Source: an uncultured Eubacteriales bacterium | GTDB lineage: Bacteria; Bacillota; Clostridia; Christensenellales; UBA1242 | Assembly (NCBI GenBank): GCA_949067325.1 | Contig: CARTDZ010000001.1 | Coordinates: 8,810 to 72,809, forward strand | Direction of reading: 5' to 3' | Length of the DNA stretch: 64,000 bases | Shown here: positions 35,781-43,745 of the stretch, in pieces | Layout of the letters: the number at the start of each line of letters is the position of its first letter | Numbering within the stretch: the stretch's first letter is position 1 | The notes under the pieces: model-generated | The model's database searches: none | The model's input: only the letters and a program-made list of their open reading frames with translations | Told to the model about the DNA's origin: nothing | Position numbers and translations under genes: made by a program

Positions 35781-35834
35781 ATCATTTATTAGACCTTTTT
35801 AGCATAAATTTTTATGATAAGAAGGCCAAATCAT

Positions 35835-35863
35835 TTGCAAATTCTATCGTTTTATTGTAAACT
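35835..35863 (+). promoter_or_regulatory. Promoter for frr-uppS-cdsA
   Basis: TTGCAA (35835-35840), 17 bp, TAAACT (35858-35863), 22 bp before the chosen frr start. Confidence 0.55.
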
Positions 35864-35884
35864 ATCATGGAAGGAGAAAATTTT

Positions 35885-36451
35885 ATGAATGAAATGGTAG
35901 ATGAAATTATGCTTTCTTGTCAAGAAGAGCTTGAAAAAGCTATCAATCACCAAAAAAATGAATATATGGTTATTCGTGCTGGGAGGGCAAATCCTCATAT
36001 CTTAGACAAAGTCTCTATCGACTATTATGGCGTGCCAACTCCAATCAAAAACATGGCAAGTATAACCGTGCCAGAAGCAAGAATGCTTGTCATTTCAGTT
36101 TGGGACGCATCTCAAGTCAAAAATGTTTCAAAAGCAATTGCAATGGCTGACCTTGGCGTAACTCCAAATGACGACGGCAAAGTTATCAGACTTACTTTTC
36201 CAATTTTGACAGAAGAACGTCGTCGCGAAATCGTCAAAACAGTCAAGAAAATCGCAGAAGAAACCAAAATCACTGCTCGTGGTGCAAGAAGAGACGCTCT
36301 CTCAATGCTCAAAGATCTTCAAAAGGAAGGTACGCTTTCAGAAGATATGCTTGCTTCACTTGAAGATGATGTTCAAAAACTTATTGATGACGCAATTGTA
36401 AAAATTGAAGAAAACTGCAAACTTAAAGAAAAAGAAATTATGGACGTGTAG
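35885..36451 (+). CDS. frr: Ribosome recycling factor
   Basis: The protein has 188 residues from ATG 35885, chosen because AAGGAG lies 9 bases upstream; another in-frame ATG at 35867 is too close to the promoter and lacks a site. VIRAGRANPHILDKVSIDYYGVPTP, the DLGVTPNDDG turn and LTEERRREIVK are RRF signatures. RRF with EF-G splits post-termination ribosomes. uppS begins 16 bp after the stop. Confidence 0.96.
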   Translation: MNEMVDEIMLSCQEELEKAINHQKNEYMVIRAGRANPHILDKVSIDYYGVPTPIKNMASITVPEARMLVISVWDASQVKNVSKAIAMADLGVTPNDDGKVIRLTFPILTEERRREIVKTVKKIAEETKITARGARRDALSMLKDLQKEGTLSEDMLASLEDDVQKLIDDAIVKIEENCKLKEKEIMDV

Positions 36452-36467
36452 AAAAAAGGATCTTTTT

Positions 36468-37166
36468 ATGCAAAAACTTCTCTCAAACTTGCCACTTCAT
36501 ATTGGGATCATTATGGACGGAAATGGTAGATGGGCAACAAGACGTGGCCTTCCTCGCAATCTTGGCCATAAGGAAGGAATGAGGGCTGTGGAACGAACTA
36601 TTGATGCTCTTATCAAGTTTGGTATAAAAGTTGTCACCTTTTTTGCTTTTTCAACTGAAAACTGGAAGAGAAGCAAAGAAGAAATCGAAGGCATTTTTGC
36701 TTTGGTTCGAGATTACCTCAACACAAACTCAAATTATTTCAGCGAAAAGGGTGTAAAGGTTCGTTCAATGGGTGACCTTGACAAGTTTCCAAAAGACCTC
36801 ACTTCAGCCCTTGAAAATGCTAAAGAAGAAACAAAACACAACGACAAATTAGTTTTAAATCTGGCTCTAAATTATGGCGGACGCGATGATATAACTTATT
36901 CTGTCAACAAACTTATAAAAAGCGGCAAAAAGGCAATAACTGAAAAGGACATTCTTGACAATCTTTATTCAGAAGGTTTGCCAGAACCTGATCTGATAAT
37001 AAGAACAAGCGGAGAACAACGCATTTCAAACTTTATGATCTATCAGGCCGCGTATAGTGAATATTATTTCACCAAAACATATTGGCCTGACTTTGATGAA
37101 AAATGTTTGAAAAAGGCACTTATTGCTTTTCAAAAACGCGAAAGACGCTATGGAGGAATAAAATGA
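36468..37166 (+). CDS. uppS: Isoprenyl (undecaprenyl diphosphate) synthase
   Basis: The protein has 232 residues from ATG 36468 with AAAAAGGA upstream; an earlier in-frame ATG lies within frr. GIIMDGNGRWATRRG (catalytic Asp), FFAFSTENWKRS and DLIIRTSGEQRISNFMIYQAAYSEYYF are the cis-prenyltransferase motifs. It makes the C55 lipid carrier for peptidoglycan from farnesyl diphosphate and IPP. The stop overlaps the cdsA start (ATGA). Confidence 0.96.
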   Translation: MQKLLSNLPLHIGIIMDGNGRWATRRGLPRNLGHKEGMRAVERTIDALIKFGIKVVTFFAFSTENWKRSKEEIEGIFALVRDYLNTNSNYFSEKGVKVRSMGDLDKFPKDLTSALENAKEETKHNDKLVLNLALNYGGRDDITYSVNKLIKSGKKAITEKDILDNLYSEGLPEPDLIIRTSGEQRISNFMIYQAAYSEYYFTKTYWPDFDEKCLKKALIAFQKRERRYGGIK

Positions 37167-38122
37167 AAAATAGACTTATGACATCTTTAGGTATAGTTTT
37201 AGTCTTAGCCCTTGCATTTGTTTTAAAAATTTATGTAAGCGACTATTTCTTTGACGCTCTTCTTTTGACTGTGGCGTGTTTCTGCGCTTACGAGATGTCT
37301 CGTCTACTCACAAAAATGGGCAAATACCATGAAAAATGGGTGGTATATATTTTTCCAGCCATTTTTGCGTTGGTCTTGCTTTTAAGTGCAGGTTTTGATA
37401 GCGAATATTCTATCACTTTTGCAATACTCACTTGCATTGGCTTGATAGCACTTGCTTTTTTGGCAGTATTTCTTATAAACATTATTTTCGCAAGAAAAAG
37501 CGAAAAAGAAATAAGATATAGAAAACTTCAAAAGACTGTAAAAACCTATTCACTTGACAAGGCCTTGAACACAATCGTAGCTCTTGTATATCCAAGCTTT
37601 ATGTTTATATTTATGCTCGTTTTAAATCATATCGACGATTTTTCAACGACTTTTAAAAATGTTTCAGCTTTTGAAGGCTGGCTTTCATTTGTAGCTTTGC
37701 TTTTCGCTTTTCTTATTCCTATCTTCAGCGACACTTTTGCTTTTCTTACAGGAAGTGTAATAGGCGGCAAAAAGCTTTACCCAAAGGTTAGTCCTAAAAA
37801 GACAATTTCTGGTGCTGTTGGAGGAATGGTTTTCACAGTCCTTCTTTCGGTCGCAATTTATTTTATCCTAAACTCAATTCAAACCTTTTATTTTGTGTTT
37901 AGTGCAACAGGCTTTGCTTTTTGGAAGATTATGCTTATCGCTTTCTTTGGTTCTATTGTTTCACAATGTGGCGACCTCTTCGAGTCGCTCCTAAAACGCC
38001 ACGCCGACGTCAAAGATGCTGGCCGCATCTTGCCTGGGCACGGCGGAATGCTTGACAGGTTTGATTCCTACGTCTTTGTTGCGCCTTTTCTCATGCTTAG
38101 CTTTATTTTTGTTTTGATTTAA
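37163..38122 (+). CDS. cdsA: Phosphatidate cytidylyltransferase
   Basis: The protein has 319 residues from ATG 37163, just after TGGAGGA. It is polytopic, with about eight hydrophobic segments. SDTFAFLTGSVIGGKKLYPKVSPKKTISGAVGG and the CDS signature KRHADVKDAGRILPGHGGMLDRFDS are present. It makes CDP-diacylglycerol for phospholipids. In most Firmicutes dxr follows; here a 104-bp gap leads straight to rseP. Confidence 0.95.
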   Translation: MKNRLMTSLGIVLVLALAFVLKIYVSDYFFDALLLTVACFCAYEMSRLLTKMGKYHEKWVVYIFPAIFALVLLLSAGFDSEYSITFAILTCIGLIALAFLAVFLINIIFARKSEKEIRYRKLQKTVKTYSLDKALNTIVALVYPSFMFIFMLVLNHIDDFSTTFKNVSAFEGWLSFVALLFAFLIPIFSDTFAFLTGSVIGGKKLYPKVSPKKTISGAVGGMVFTVLLSVAIYFILNSIQTFYFVFSATGFAFWKIMLIAFFGSIVSQCGDLFESLLKRHADVKDAGRILPGHGGMLDRFDSYVFVAPFLMLSFIFVLI

Positions 38123-38226
38123 TCTTTCAAAACTAAAAAACAAAATTTGCAAATAAAATTAATATAACAAAACCTGTCAATCAAAAAACTTACAAAAGAT
38201 ATAATTTTTCAATTTTGTGAGGTCAA

Positions 38227-39621
38227 ATGTTTGTTCTTTACATCATTTTAGCAGTTTTAATACTACTTTTTATGGTTCTTATTCACGAACTAGGTCATTA
38301 TATTATTGGCCGTCTTTTAAATTTCAAAATTACCGAGTTCTCAATAGGATTTGGCAAAGCTATATTTTCAAAAACCAACAAACGAGGCGAAAAAATCTCA
38401 CTTCGTATTTTTCCGCTTGGTGGTTATTGCGCCTTTGCAGGTGAGGGTGATGACGAAAATCTTGACAATAGCCAAGAGGCTGGCGGGATAAAAACAGACG
38501 AAAACTCTGCAAACTCAAAAGACAAAAATATTGCCAAAAAAATTGAAATAAAAGAGAGCAAGCTTAGCCAAAAAGTTGACGATGAACACTTACAATCAAA
38601 AAACAAAACAAAAGAAAAAGTTGAAAAGGCAGAAAACTGTGAAGAGAAAAACATAGCTAAAAATGAAGGCAATTCTAAAAACTTTGGCCAGAAGCCTGTC
38701 AGAAATAAAAAAGAACTTCTTTTCAACGAGCAGCCTGCATGGAAAAGAATTCTTGTCTTTCTTGCGGGTGTGACTTTCAACTTCGTTACTGCCATCATCT
38801 TTTCGCTCATCTTGCTTTGTTCAATAGGGTATGATATACCTCAAGTCACCAAATATGATCCTCTCGCAAAACACGTGGCAAGCGAAACCTATGAGTATAA
38901 TCATGACGCAAGCGAAACCTCTCTTCAAGAAGGCGATGTCATTTATTCAATAAACGGCCGCAAAATAGATTTTGCTTATGGCAACACTTTTGAAGAAATA
39001 ATAAAGATCGAACAAGCCAAACTTATCGCATGGGTAAAAGAAAATAAAGATGCAGATTTCTCTCAATATCCAGCTATGAATTTTGTCGTAGCTAGAAATG
39101 GCGAAAGAATAGAAGTGCCAGTGTCTTTCTTCAAGATTGTTCAAGAAAAAACTACAACTGACGAAAGCGGCCAGCAGATCACAAAAACTGAAACCGCTTA
39201 TTCGCTAGGCATCTACGCAAAGGCCTATAGGCATAGTTTTTTAGAAGCTCTTCAAAGAGCAATACCATTCTCTTTTGGTCTTGCTTGGGTAGTTCTTAAA
39301 AGTTTGTGGCTGCTTATTACCTTCCAGCTGGGCGTAGAAGCAATAGGTGGGCCAATCACAACCATAACAACCATCGCAACAGTGACACAGGCAAGTGCGG
39401 CAAACTTACTTGTGCTTATACCTCTCATATCGGCAAACCTTGCCATTTTCAACCTGCTGCCAATTCCAGCGCTCGATGGCTCTCATGTGCTTTTTACAAC
39501 AATCGAATGGATACGCAAAAAACCAATAAACCGCAAAATTGAAAACATGATACACACCATTGGCCTAGCAGTTTTGTTCGGTCTTGTCATACTGGTTGAC
39601 ATTTTGCATTTCCTGTTGTAA
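38227..39621 (+). CDS. rseP: Site-2 intramembrane protease RseP with a long inserted linker
   Basis: The protein has 464 residues. The zinc site HELGH is at residues 20-24 in the first membrane helix and NLLPIPALDGSHV in a late helix, with a PDZ-type domain between (LQEGDVIYSINGRKIDF). An insertion of about 80 Lys/Asn/Glu-rich residues (74-160) separates the FPLGGYCAFAGEGDD strand from the conserved NEQPAWKRILVFLAGVTFN; standard RseP has only a short link there. RseP cleaves membrane-bound anti-sigma factors and signal-peptide remnants. GAGG lies upstream. ispG, normally next, is absent. Confidence 0.92.
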   Translation: MFVLYIILAVLILLFMVLIHELGHYIIGRLLNFKITEFSIGFGKAIFSKTNKRGEKISLRIFPLGGYCAFAGEGDDENLDNSQEAGGIKTDENSANSKDKNIAKKIEIKESKLSQKVDDEHLQSKNKTKEKVEKAENCEEKNIAKNEGNSKNFGQKPVRNKKELLFNEQPAWKRILVFLAGVTFNFVTAIIFSLILLCSIGYDIPQVTKYDPLAKHVASETYEYNHDASETSLQEGDVIYSINGRKIDFAYGNTFEEIIKIEQAKLIAWVKENKDADFSQYPAMNFVVARNGERIEVPVSFFKIVQEKTTTDESGQQITKTETAYSLGIYAKAYRHSFLEALQRAIPFSFGLAWVVLKSLWLLITFQLGVEAIGGPITTITTIATVTQASAANLLVLIPLISANLAIFNLLPIPALDGSHVLFTTIEWIRKKPINRKIENMIHTIGLAVLFGLVILVDILHFLL

Positions 39622-39624
39622 AAT
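39596..39624 (+). promoter_or_regulatory. Promoter abutting the PolC-like start codon
   Basis: TTGACA (39596-39601), 17 bp, TAAAAT (39619-39624), inside the end of rseP. The ATG at 39631 is exactly where transcription is expected to start, and no ribosome binding site can be transcribed. Confidence 0.7.
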
Positions 39625-39630
39625 ATAGCC

Positions 39631-41157
39631 ATGGAACTTCTCGACAAAATCAACAAACAATTTGACAATAAATACAAATTTTTAAAACTTTTTGACGTGG
39701 TCTATGATACAAACGCACTTATCTGCACCATCTGCTTTCTCTATCCTTACCAAATGACAGATGTGGGCAGCGAGATGAGAGGTGAATTGGAGACCTTTGT
39801 CAAAGAGTTTTTTTCGCTTAACTGCGATGTGCGAGTAAAGTTTAAAAAAAGCTTTCTTGATGAAAAACTTATCAAAATCGAAGTCAAAAACTTCTTTGAA
39901 AAATATCATAAGTCTCTTGTGCCTTTTATAAATGTTGACAACATAACGTCTTCTTACAAAGACTATGACGTTGAGGTAAATGTTGGCCTTAATCAAGATG
40001 TTCTCTCAATGCTCGATGAAGGCGAGCTTAAAGCGGAACTCCACAAATTTCTGTCAAATCGCTTTATTGCAAACTTTGCAATAAGTCTTGTTGAACTTGG
40101 CGAAACACTGCCAACTGAAATAGACGTTGAAGACCTGCTGCCAGAAGCTCGACCAACTGTCGAACGCTATGAAATGATCATTGACAGCGTCCTCTTCGGT
40201 GGTGACATCGCTCCAAAGCCAGAATACATAAAAAACAACAAAAAGCCTAAAAACTCAGTCATTCTTGGCGGCACAATCTCTGCTTTTACACGCAAGAGCT
40301 TTATCGCTAAAAAGGGGAGATACGCAGGACAAGAACGAATTTATTATTCCTTCTCACTCAAAGATGACGCGAGTGTAGATGTTATCTATTTCTGTTCAAA
40401 AGCAAACGAGAAAAAAATGGAAACTCTTTCTGATGGCATGAGCATAATTTGCGTCGGCGACTTGGTAAGAGGTCTGAATGGTAACCTTACATATCAAATA
40501 AAAAAGCTTTCTCTTGCCACAGCCAAAAAAGTTGAAGTGATTGTAAATGCACCAAGCGGTCGCCATAAGCAAGTGGTATTTGCAGAGCCTATCGAAACTC
40601 AGTCACAATCAAACCTATTTGAAGACAAGCCAACCTACAATGACAACATTATGAACAATTCTTTTGTCGTCTTTGATATCGAGACTACAGGGCTTGACCC
40701 AGAAAGCTGCGAAATCACTGAAATAGGTGCTGTAAAAATAGTTGGCGGTGTTATAAAAGAACGCTTTGCTTCCTTCGTCAAACCAAATGGAAAAATACCT
40801 AAAGAAGTGCAAGAGCTTACTCACATAACTGACGAAATGGTTGCAAACGCACCAAGCATTGAGTATGTCATACGCGACTTTTATGATTTCACTCGTGGAA
40901 GCATTATAAGCGGCTACAACATAATCGGTTTTGATATGAAATTCATCACAAAAGCAGGCAAAAATTATGGCCTCAAATTTGATAATGACCTGCTTGATAC
41001 GCTCATAATCGCTCGCACAAGCGGCCTGAGAGTTTCAAATTTCAAACTCGGCACTGTTGTAAACGCTTTGGGCATAACTCTAGACGGCGCACACAGAGCT
41101 TACAACGACGCTCACGCCACAGCACAAGTGCTGCTTGCTCTTTCAAAGAAAAAGTAA
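39631..41157 (+). CDS. PolC-type OB-fold/3'-5' exonuclease protein lacking PHP and polymerase domains
   Basis: The protein has 508 residues and starts MELLDKINKQFDNKYKFLK, like the N-terminal domain of Gram-positive PolC. Domains: PolC N-terminal region (1-205), OB-fold (about 208-300, ILGGTISAFTRKSF ... GDLVRGLNGNLTYQIKKL), and a DEDDh exonuclease (343-508) with FDIETTG (D349, E351), GYNIIGFDMKF and the terminal H488/D493 of AHRAYNDAHAT, so the catalytic set is complete. Both halves of the PHP domain and the whole polymerase of the about 1430-residue PolC are missing, and nothing coding follows. It sits at the normal polC position before rimP. It is probably a proofreading or repair exonuclease; whether it serves a separate polymerase is inference. 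Confidence 0.85.
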   Translation: MELLDKINKQFDNKYKFLKLFDVVYDTNALICTICFLYPYQMTDVGSEMRGELETFVKEFFSLNCDVRVKFKKSFLDEKLIKIEVKNFFEKYHKSLVPFINVDNITSSYKDYDVEVNVGLNQDVLSMLDEGELKAELHKFLSNRFIANFAISLVELGETLPTEIDVEDLLPEARPTVERYEMIIDSVLFGGDIAPKPEYIKNNKKPKNSVILGGTISAFTRKSFIAKKGRYAGQERIYYSFSLKDDASVDVIYFCSKANEKKMETLSDGMSIICVGDLVRGLNGNLTYQIKKLSLATAKKVEVIVNAPSGRHKQVVFAEPIETQSQSNLFEDKPTYNDNIMNNSFVVFDIETTGLDPESCEITEIGAVKIVGGVIKERFASFVKPNGKIPKEVQELTHITDEMVANAPSIEYVIRDFYDFTRGSIISGYNIIGFDMKFITKAGKNYGLKFDNDLLDTLIIARTSGLRVSNFKLGTVVNALGITLDGAHRAYNDAHATAQVLLALSKKK

Positions 41158-41398
41158 AATTTCAAAAAAACTGCTACAAAAATTTCAATTTGAAAGATCT
41201 TGCAATGATATAAAAAACTATAAAAATAAGAAAATAAAAATCATCAAATTTTGTAAATTTAAATTCAAAAAAATATTTTAAAAATATAAAAAGCAAGTCA
41301 AAAAAAATAATAAGCAAGAATTTGGCAAAATTAAGAAAAAAACAAACAAAAAATTTGCAAAAAATTAACAAAAAATTTGCAAAATTTACTTAAAAATC
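41158..41398. other. Non-coding A/T-rich gap after the PolC-like gene
   Basis: About 240 bp of A/T-rich sequence with repeated AAATTTGCAAAA (41351-41384). No trace of polymerase coding sequence was seen in any frame, and no terminator hairpin. Confidence 0.6.
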
Positions 41399-41427
41399 TT
41401 GCTTTTTATTTTATTTTAGGTTATAAT
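41399..41427 (+). promoter_or_regulatory. Promoter for the rimP-nusA-infB operon
   Basis: TTGCTT (41399-41404), 17 bp, TATAAT (41422-41427). Confidence 0.65.
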
Positions 41428-41441
41428 ATTTATAACTTGAC

Positions 41442-41485
41442 AGGGAGGAGGCAAAAAAGGCCTCCTCCTTGTGTTAAGACAACAC
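41442..41485 (+). promoter_or_regulatory. Leader hairpins with Shine-Dalgarno-like and anti-Shine-Dalgarno arms before rimP
   Basis: AGGGAGGAGGC (41442-41452) pairs with GCCTCCTCCTT (41460-41470) with one G-T, then GTGTT-AAGAC-AACAC (41471-41485). The CCTCCTCC arm is also complementary to the rimP ribosome binding site GGAGG (41490-41494), so the leader could switch between free and occluded initiation. There is no T-run for termination. Confidence 0.5.
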
Positions 41486-41503
41486 TTATGGAGGTGCAAA
41501 AAT

Positions 41504-41965
41504 TTGGCAAAAGTCAAGCAAATTTGCGAAGAAAAAGTATGCCCAGTTATTGAGGAAATGGGTTACGACGTCGTAGAAGTAGAATACGCAAAAAAATCAG
41601 ATGGAATGAATTTGACATTCTACATTGACTGCGATAAAGGCATCGATCTTGCCGATTGTGAAAAAGTGGCAAAAGTAATAGACCCGCTTTTAGACGAACT
41701 CAATCCAACCGACGACCAGCCTTATATCATGAACGTAAGTTCTCAAGGCCTTGATCGCCCACTCAAAACTGAACGCGATTTTAAAAGAAATCTTGGCAAG
41801 GAAATCGAAATTGTCCTTTTCGCCAAAATTGACGGCAAGAAAAACTTTAAAGGCGTCTTAAAAAGTTATGATGAAAAAAGCGTAACCATCACAACGGCAA
41901 AAGAAGAAGACCTTGCACTAGAACGCCAAAAGATTGCGCACATCGTGCCAATAATCAAATTTTAA
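41504..41965 (+). CDS. rimP: Ribosome maturation factor RimP
   Basis: The protein has 153 residues from TTG 41504, with GGAGG 9 bases upstream. VCPVIEEMGYDVVEVEYAKKSDGMNLTFYID, DCEKVAKVIDPLLDE and VSSQGLDRPLKTERDFKRNLGKEI are RimP blocks. It assists 30S subunit assembly. It is the first gene of the classical rimP-nusA-ylxR-ylxQ-infB operon; nusA starts 22 bp later. Confidence 0.93.
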   Translation: MAKVKQICEEKVCPVIEEMGYDVVEVEYAKKSDGMNLTFYIDCDKGIDLADCEKVAKVIDPLLDELNPTDDQPYIMNVSSQGLDRPLKTERDFKRNLGKEIEIVLFAKIDGKKNFKGVLKSYDEKSVTITTAKEEDLALERQKIAHIVPIIKF

Positions 41966-41987
41966 AAGAATTTAAGGAGAAATTAAA

Positions 41988-43169
41988 ATGATAAACAAAG
42001 ATTTTTTTCAAGCACTTGAAGACCTTGAAACTGAAAAGAAAATAAATAAGGAGACTTTTATTGAAACTCTTGAGCAAGCTCTTACTTCAGCCTACAAAAA
42101 AATGTATGGCGAAGCAAAGTCTGCAATGGTCAAACTTAGCCCAGAGAAAAACACAATCAGAGTTTTCTCTTACAAAACAATCGTAGACGAAGTGACTGAT
42201 CCAGACAAGGAAATCTCACTCAAAGAAGCAAAACTCATCAAAAAGTCTTTCAAACTAGGTGACCAAGTGCTTAGCGAAGAGGCAACAAAAGACTTTGGCC
42301 GTATTGCAGCTCAAACTGCAAAACAAGTTGTTATGCAAAAGCTGAAAGAAATGGAAAGAGAAATTGCAATCAGCGAACTTGCTGAAAAAGAAGACGAACT
42401 TATGACAACAATCATAAAACGCATTGACAACGGCACAGTTTATGTTCAACTTTCTTCTTCAAACACTGAAGGCGTAATGCTTCCTTCTGACCAAATACCA
42501 GGTGAAAAATATAACGTCGGTGATCGTATCAAAGTTTATGTGAAAAAGATAAAGGATTCATTCAAAGGCCCACAAATTCAAGTTACTCGAAGCAATATTG
42601 GTTTTGTTCGCAAACTTTTCGAACTTGAAATTCCAGAAATTTCAAGCGGCGACGTAAAAATCAAAAACATCTCACGTGACGCGGGCAACAGAACAAAAGT
42701 TGCAGTTTTCACTGACAAGCCAAACCTTGATCCAATCGGCACTTGCGTTGGCTTCCGTGGACAACGTATTGACACTATCGTTTCAGAACTTAACGGCGAA
42801 AAAATTGACCTCATTGAATACAGCGAAGATCCACTTGAATATATCGCGCGTGCTTTAAGCCCAGCCCAAGTCCTTTCAGTTGAAACAAACGAAAGCCTTA
42901 TGGCTTCAAGAGTTATTGTGCCAGACGACAAACTTTCACTTGCAATTGGCAGAAACGGACAAAATGTTCGTCTCGCAGCAAGACTTACAGGCTGGAAGAT
43001 AGAAGTTAAGCCAGAAAGTTCAGTTTCAGCATCACAAACAGACACAAGCAAAGATTATGAACTTACTGAACTTGCCGATGACGCTTTTGACAATCTTGAG
43101 GAACTTGAAGAACTTGACGAACTTACAGAACTTGAGCCAATAGACTTTTCTGACGAACCAAACGCATAG
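41988..43169 (+). CDS. nusA: Transcription termination/antitermination protein NusA
   Basis: The protein has 393 residues: the RNA polymerase-binding N-terminal domain (1-130), the S1 domain (about 135-205, GTVYVQLSSSNTEGVMLPSDQ) and two KH domains (VAVFTDKPNLDPIGTCVGFRG and DDKLSLAIGRNGQNVRLAARLTGWKI). An acidic tail ends the protein (NLEELEELDELTELEPID). It modulates pausing, termination and rRNA antitermination. AAGGAGA precedes the start. Confidence 0.96.
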   Translation: MINKDFFQALEDLETEKKINKETFIETLEQALTSAYKKMYGEAKSAMVKLSPEKNTIRVFSYKTIVDEVTDPDKEISLKEAKLIKKSFKLGDQVLSEEATKDFGRIAAQTAKQVVMQKLKEMEREIAISELAEKEDELMTTIIKRIDNGTVYVQLSSSNTEGVMLPSDQIPGEKYNVGDRIKVYVKKIKDSFKGPQIQVTRSNIGFVRKLFELEIPEISSGDVKIKNISRDAGNRTKVAVFTDKPNLDPIGTCVGFRGQRIDTIVSELNGEKIDLIEYSEDPLEYIARALSPAQVLSVETNESLMASRVIVPDDKLSLAIGRNGQNVRLAARLTGWKIEVKPESSVSASQTDTSKDYELTELADDAFDNLEELEELDELTELEPIDFSDEPNA

Positions 43170-43178
43170 GAGGTAGTT

Positions 43179-43442
43179 ATGAAAAATGAAAGGCTAAGAA
43201 TGTGCGTTTCATGCCGCGAAATGAAAGACAAAAAACTTCTTGTGCGTGTGGTGAAAGACAAAGATGGCCTCATCAGCGTCGACCCAACAGGCAAAAAAAA
43301 CGGCAGAGGTGCATATATTTGCAAAGATAAGACCTGCTTTGAAAAGCTTAAAAAACAAAAGGGCCTAAACAAGGCCTTTAAGTGCAATATAAGCGACGAA
43401 ATCATCGCATCTTTAGAGGAGGAAATTCTTGGACATAACTAA
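43179..43442 (+). CDS. ylxR: YlxR family protein (RNase P modulator, RnpM)
   Basis: The protein has 87 residues. RMCVSCREMKDKKLLVRVVK, GRGAYIC and CFEKLKKQKGLNKAFK define the YlxR/DUF448 fold; the Cys residues are those conserved in the family. B. subtilis YlxR binds RNase P RNA. AGGAGG overlaps the end of nusA, and the 3' end overlaps ylxQ by 14 bases. Confidence 0.92.
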   Translation: MKNERLRMCVSCREMKDKKLLVRVVKDKDGLISVDPTGKKNGRGAYICKDKTCFEKLKKQKGLNKAFKCNISDEIIASLEEEILGHN

Positions 43443-43710
43443 AGCAAAAGGCTATCTCAACATCGCTCACAAAGCTGGCTATCTCATAATAGGCAGTGAC
43501 AATTTGAAAGGTTATGACAAAAAACTTTACCTCGTCCTTATCGACAAAACCGCTGGCAAAAACAGCAACAAAATTTCTTCCACTTTGACAGAAAGGGGAG
43601 TGACACTTAAAATAATAGAAAATTTACCAGAACTTGTAAGCATAAAAAACTGCAAAATTGTAGGTGTAAAAAATAAGCAACTAAGCGAAAAAATCTTGGA
43701 AAATTTGTAA
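43429..43710 (+). CDS. ylxQ: YlxQ, L7Ae/L30e-fold ribosomal protein
   Basis: The protein has 93 residues from TTG 43429, placed after GAGGAGG. YLNIAHKAGYLIIGSDNLKG and the later DKTAGKNSNKISSTL match the L7Ae-like family that binds kink-turn RNA. It is translationally coupled to ylxR by overlap and lies just before infB. Confidence 0.9.
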   Translation: MDITKAKGYLNIAHKAGYLIIGSDNLKGYDKKLYLVLIDKTAGKNSNKISSTLTERGVTLKIIENLPELVSIKNCKIVGVKNKQLSEKILENL

Positions 43711-43745
43711 AATAACCAAACATATAAAAAATTAAGGAGAAAAAT

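Noticed and set aside
41158..41470. Frameshifted remainder of polC
   Set aside because: No polymerase or PHP motif was found in any frame; the stretch is low-complexity A/T, and the PHP half upstream of the exonuclease is also missing.
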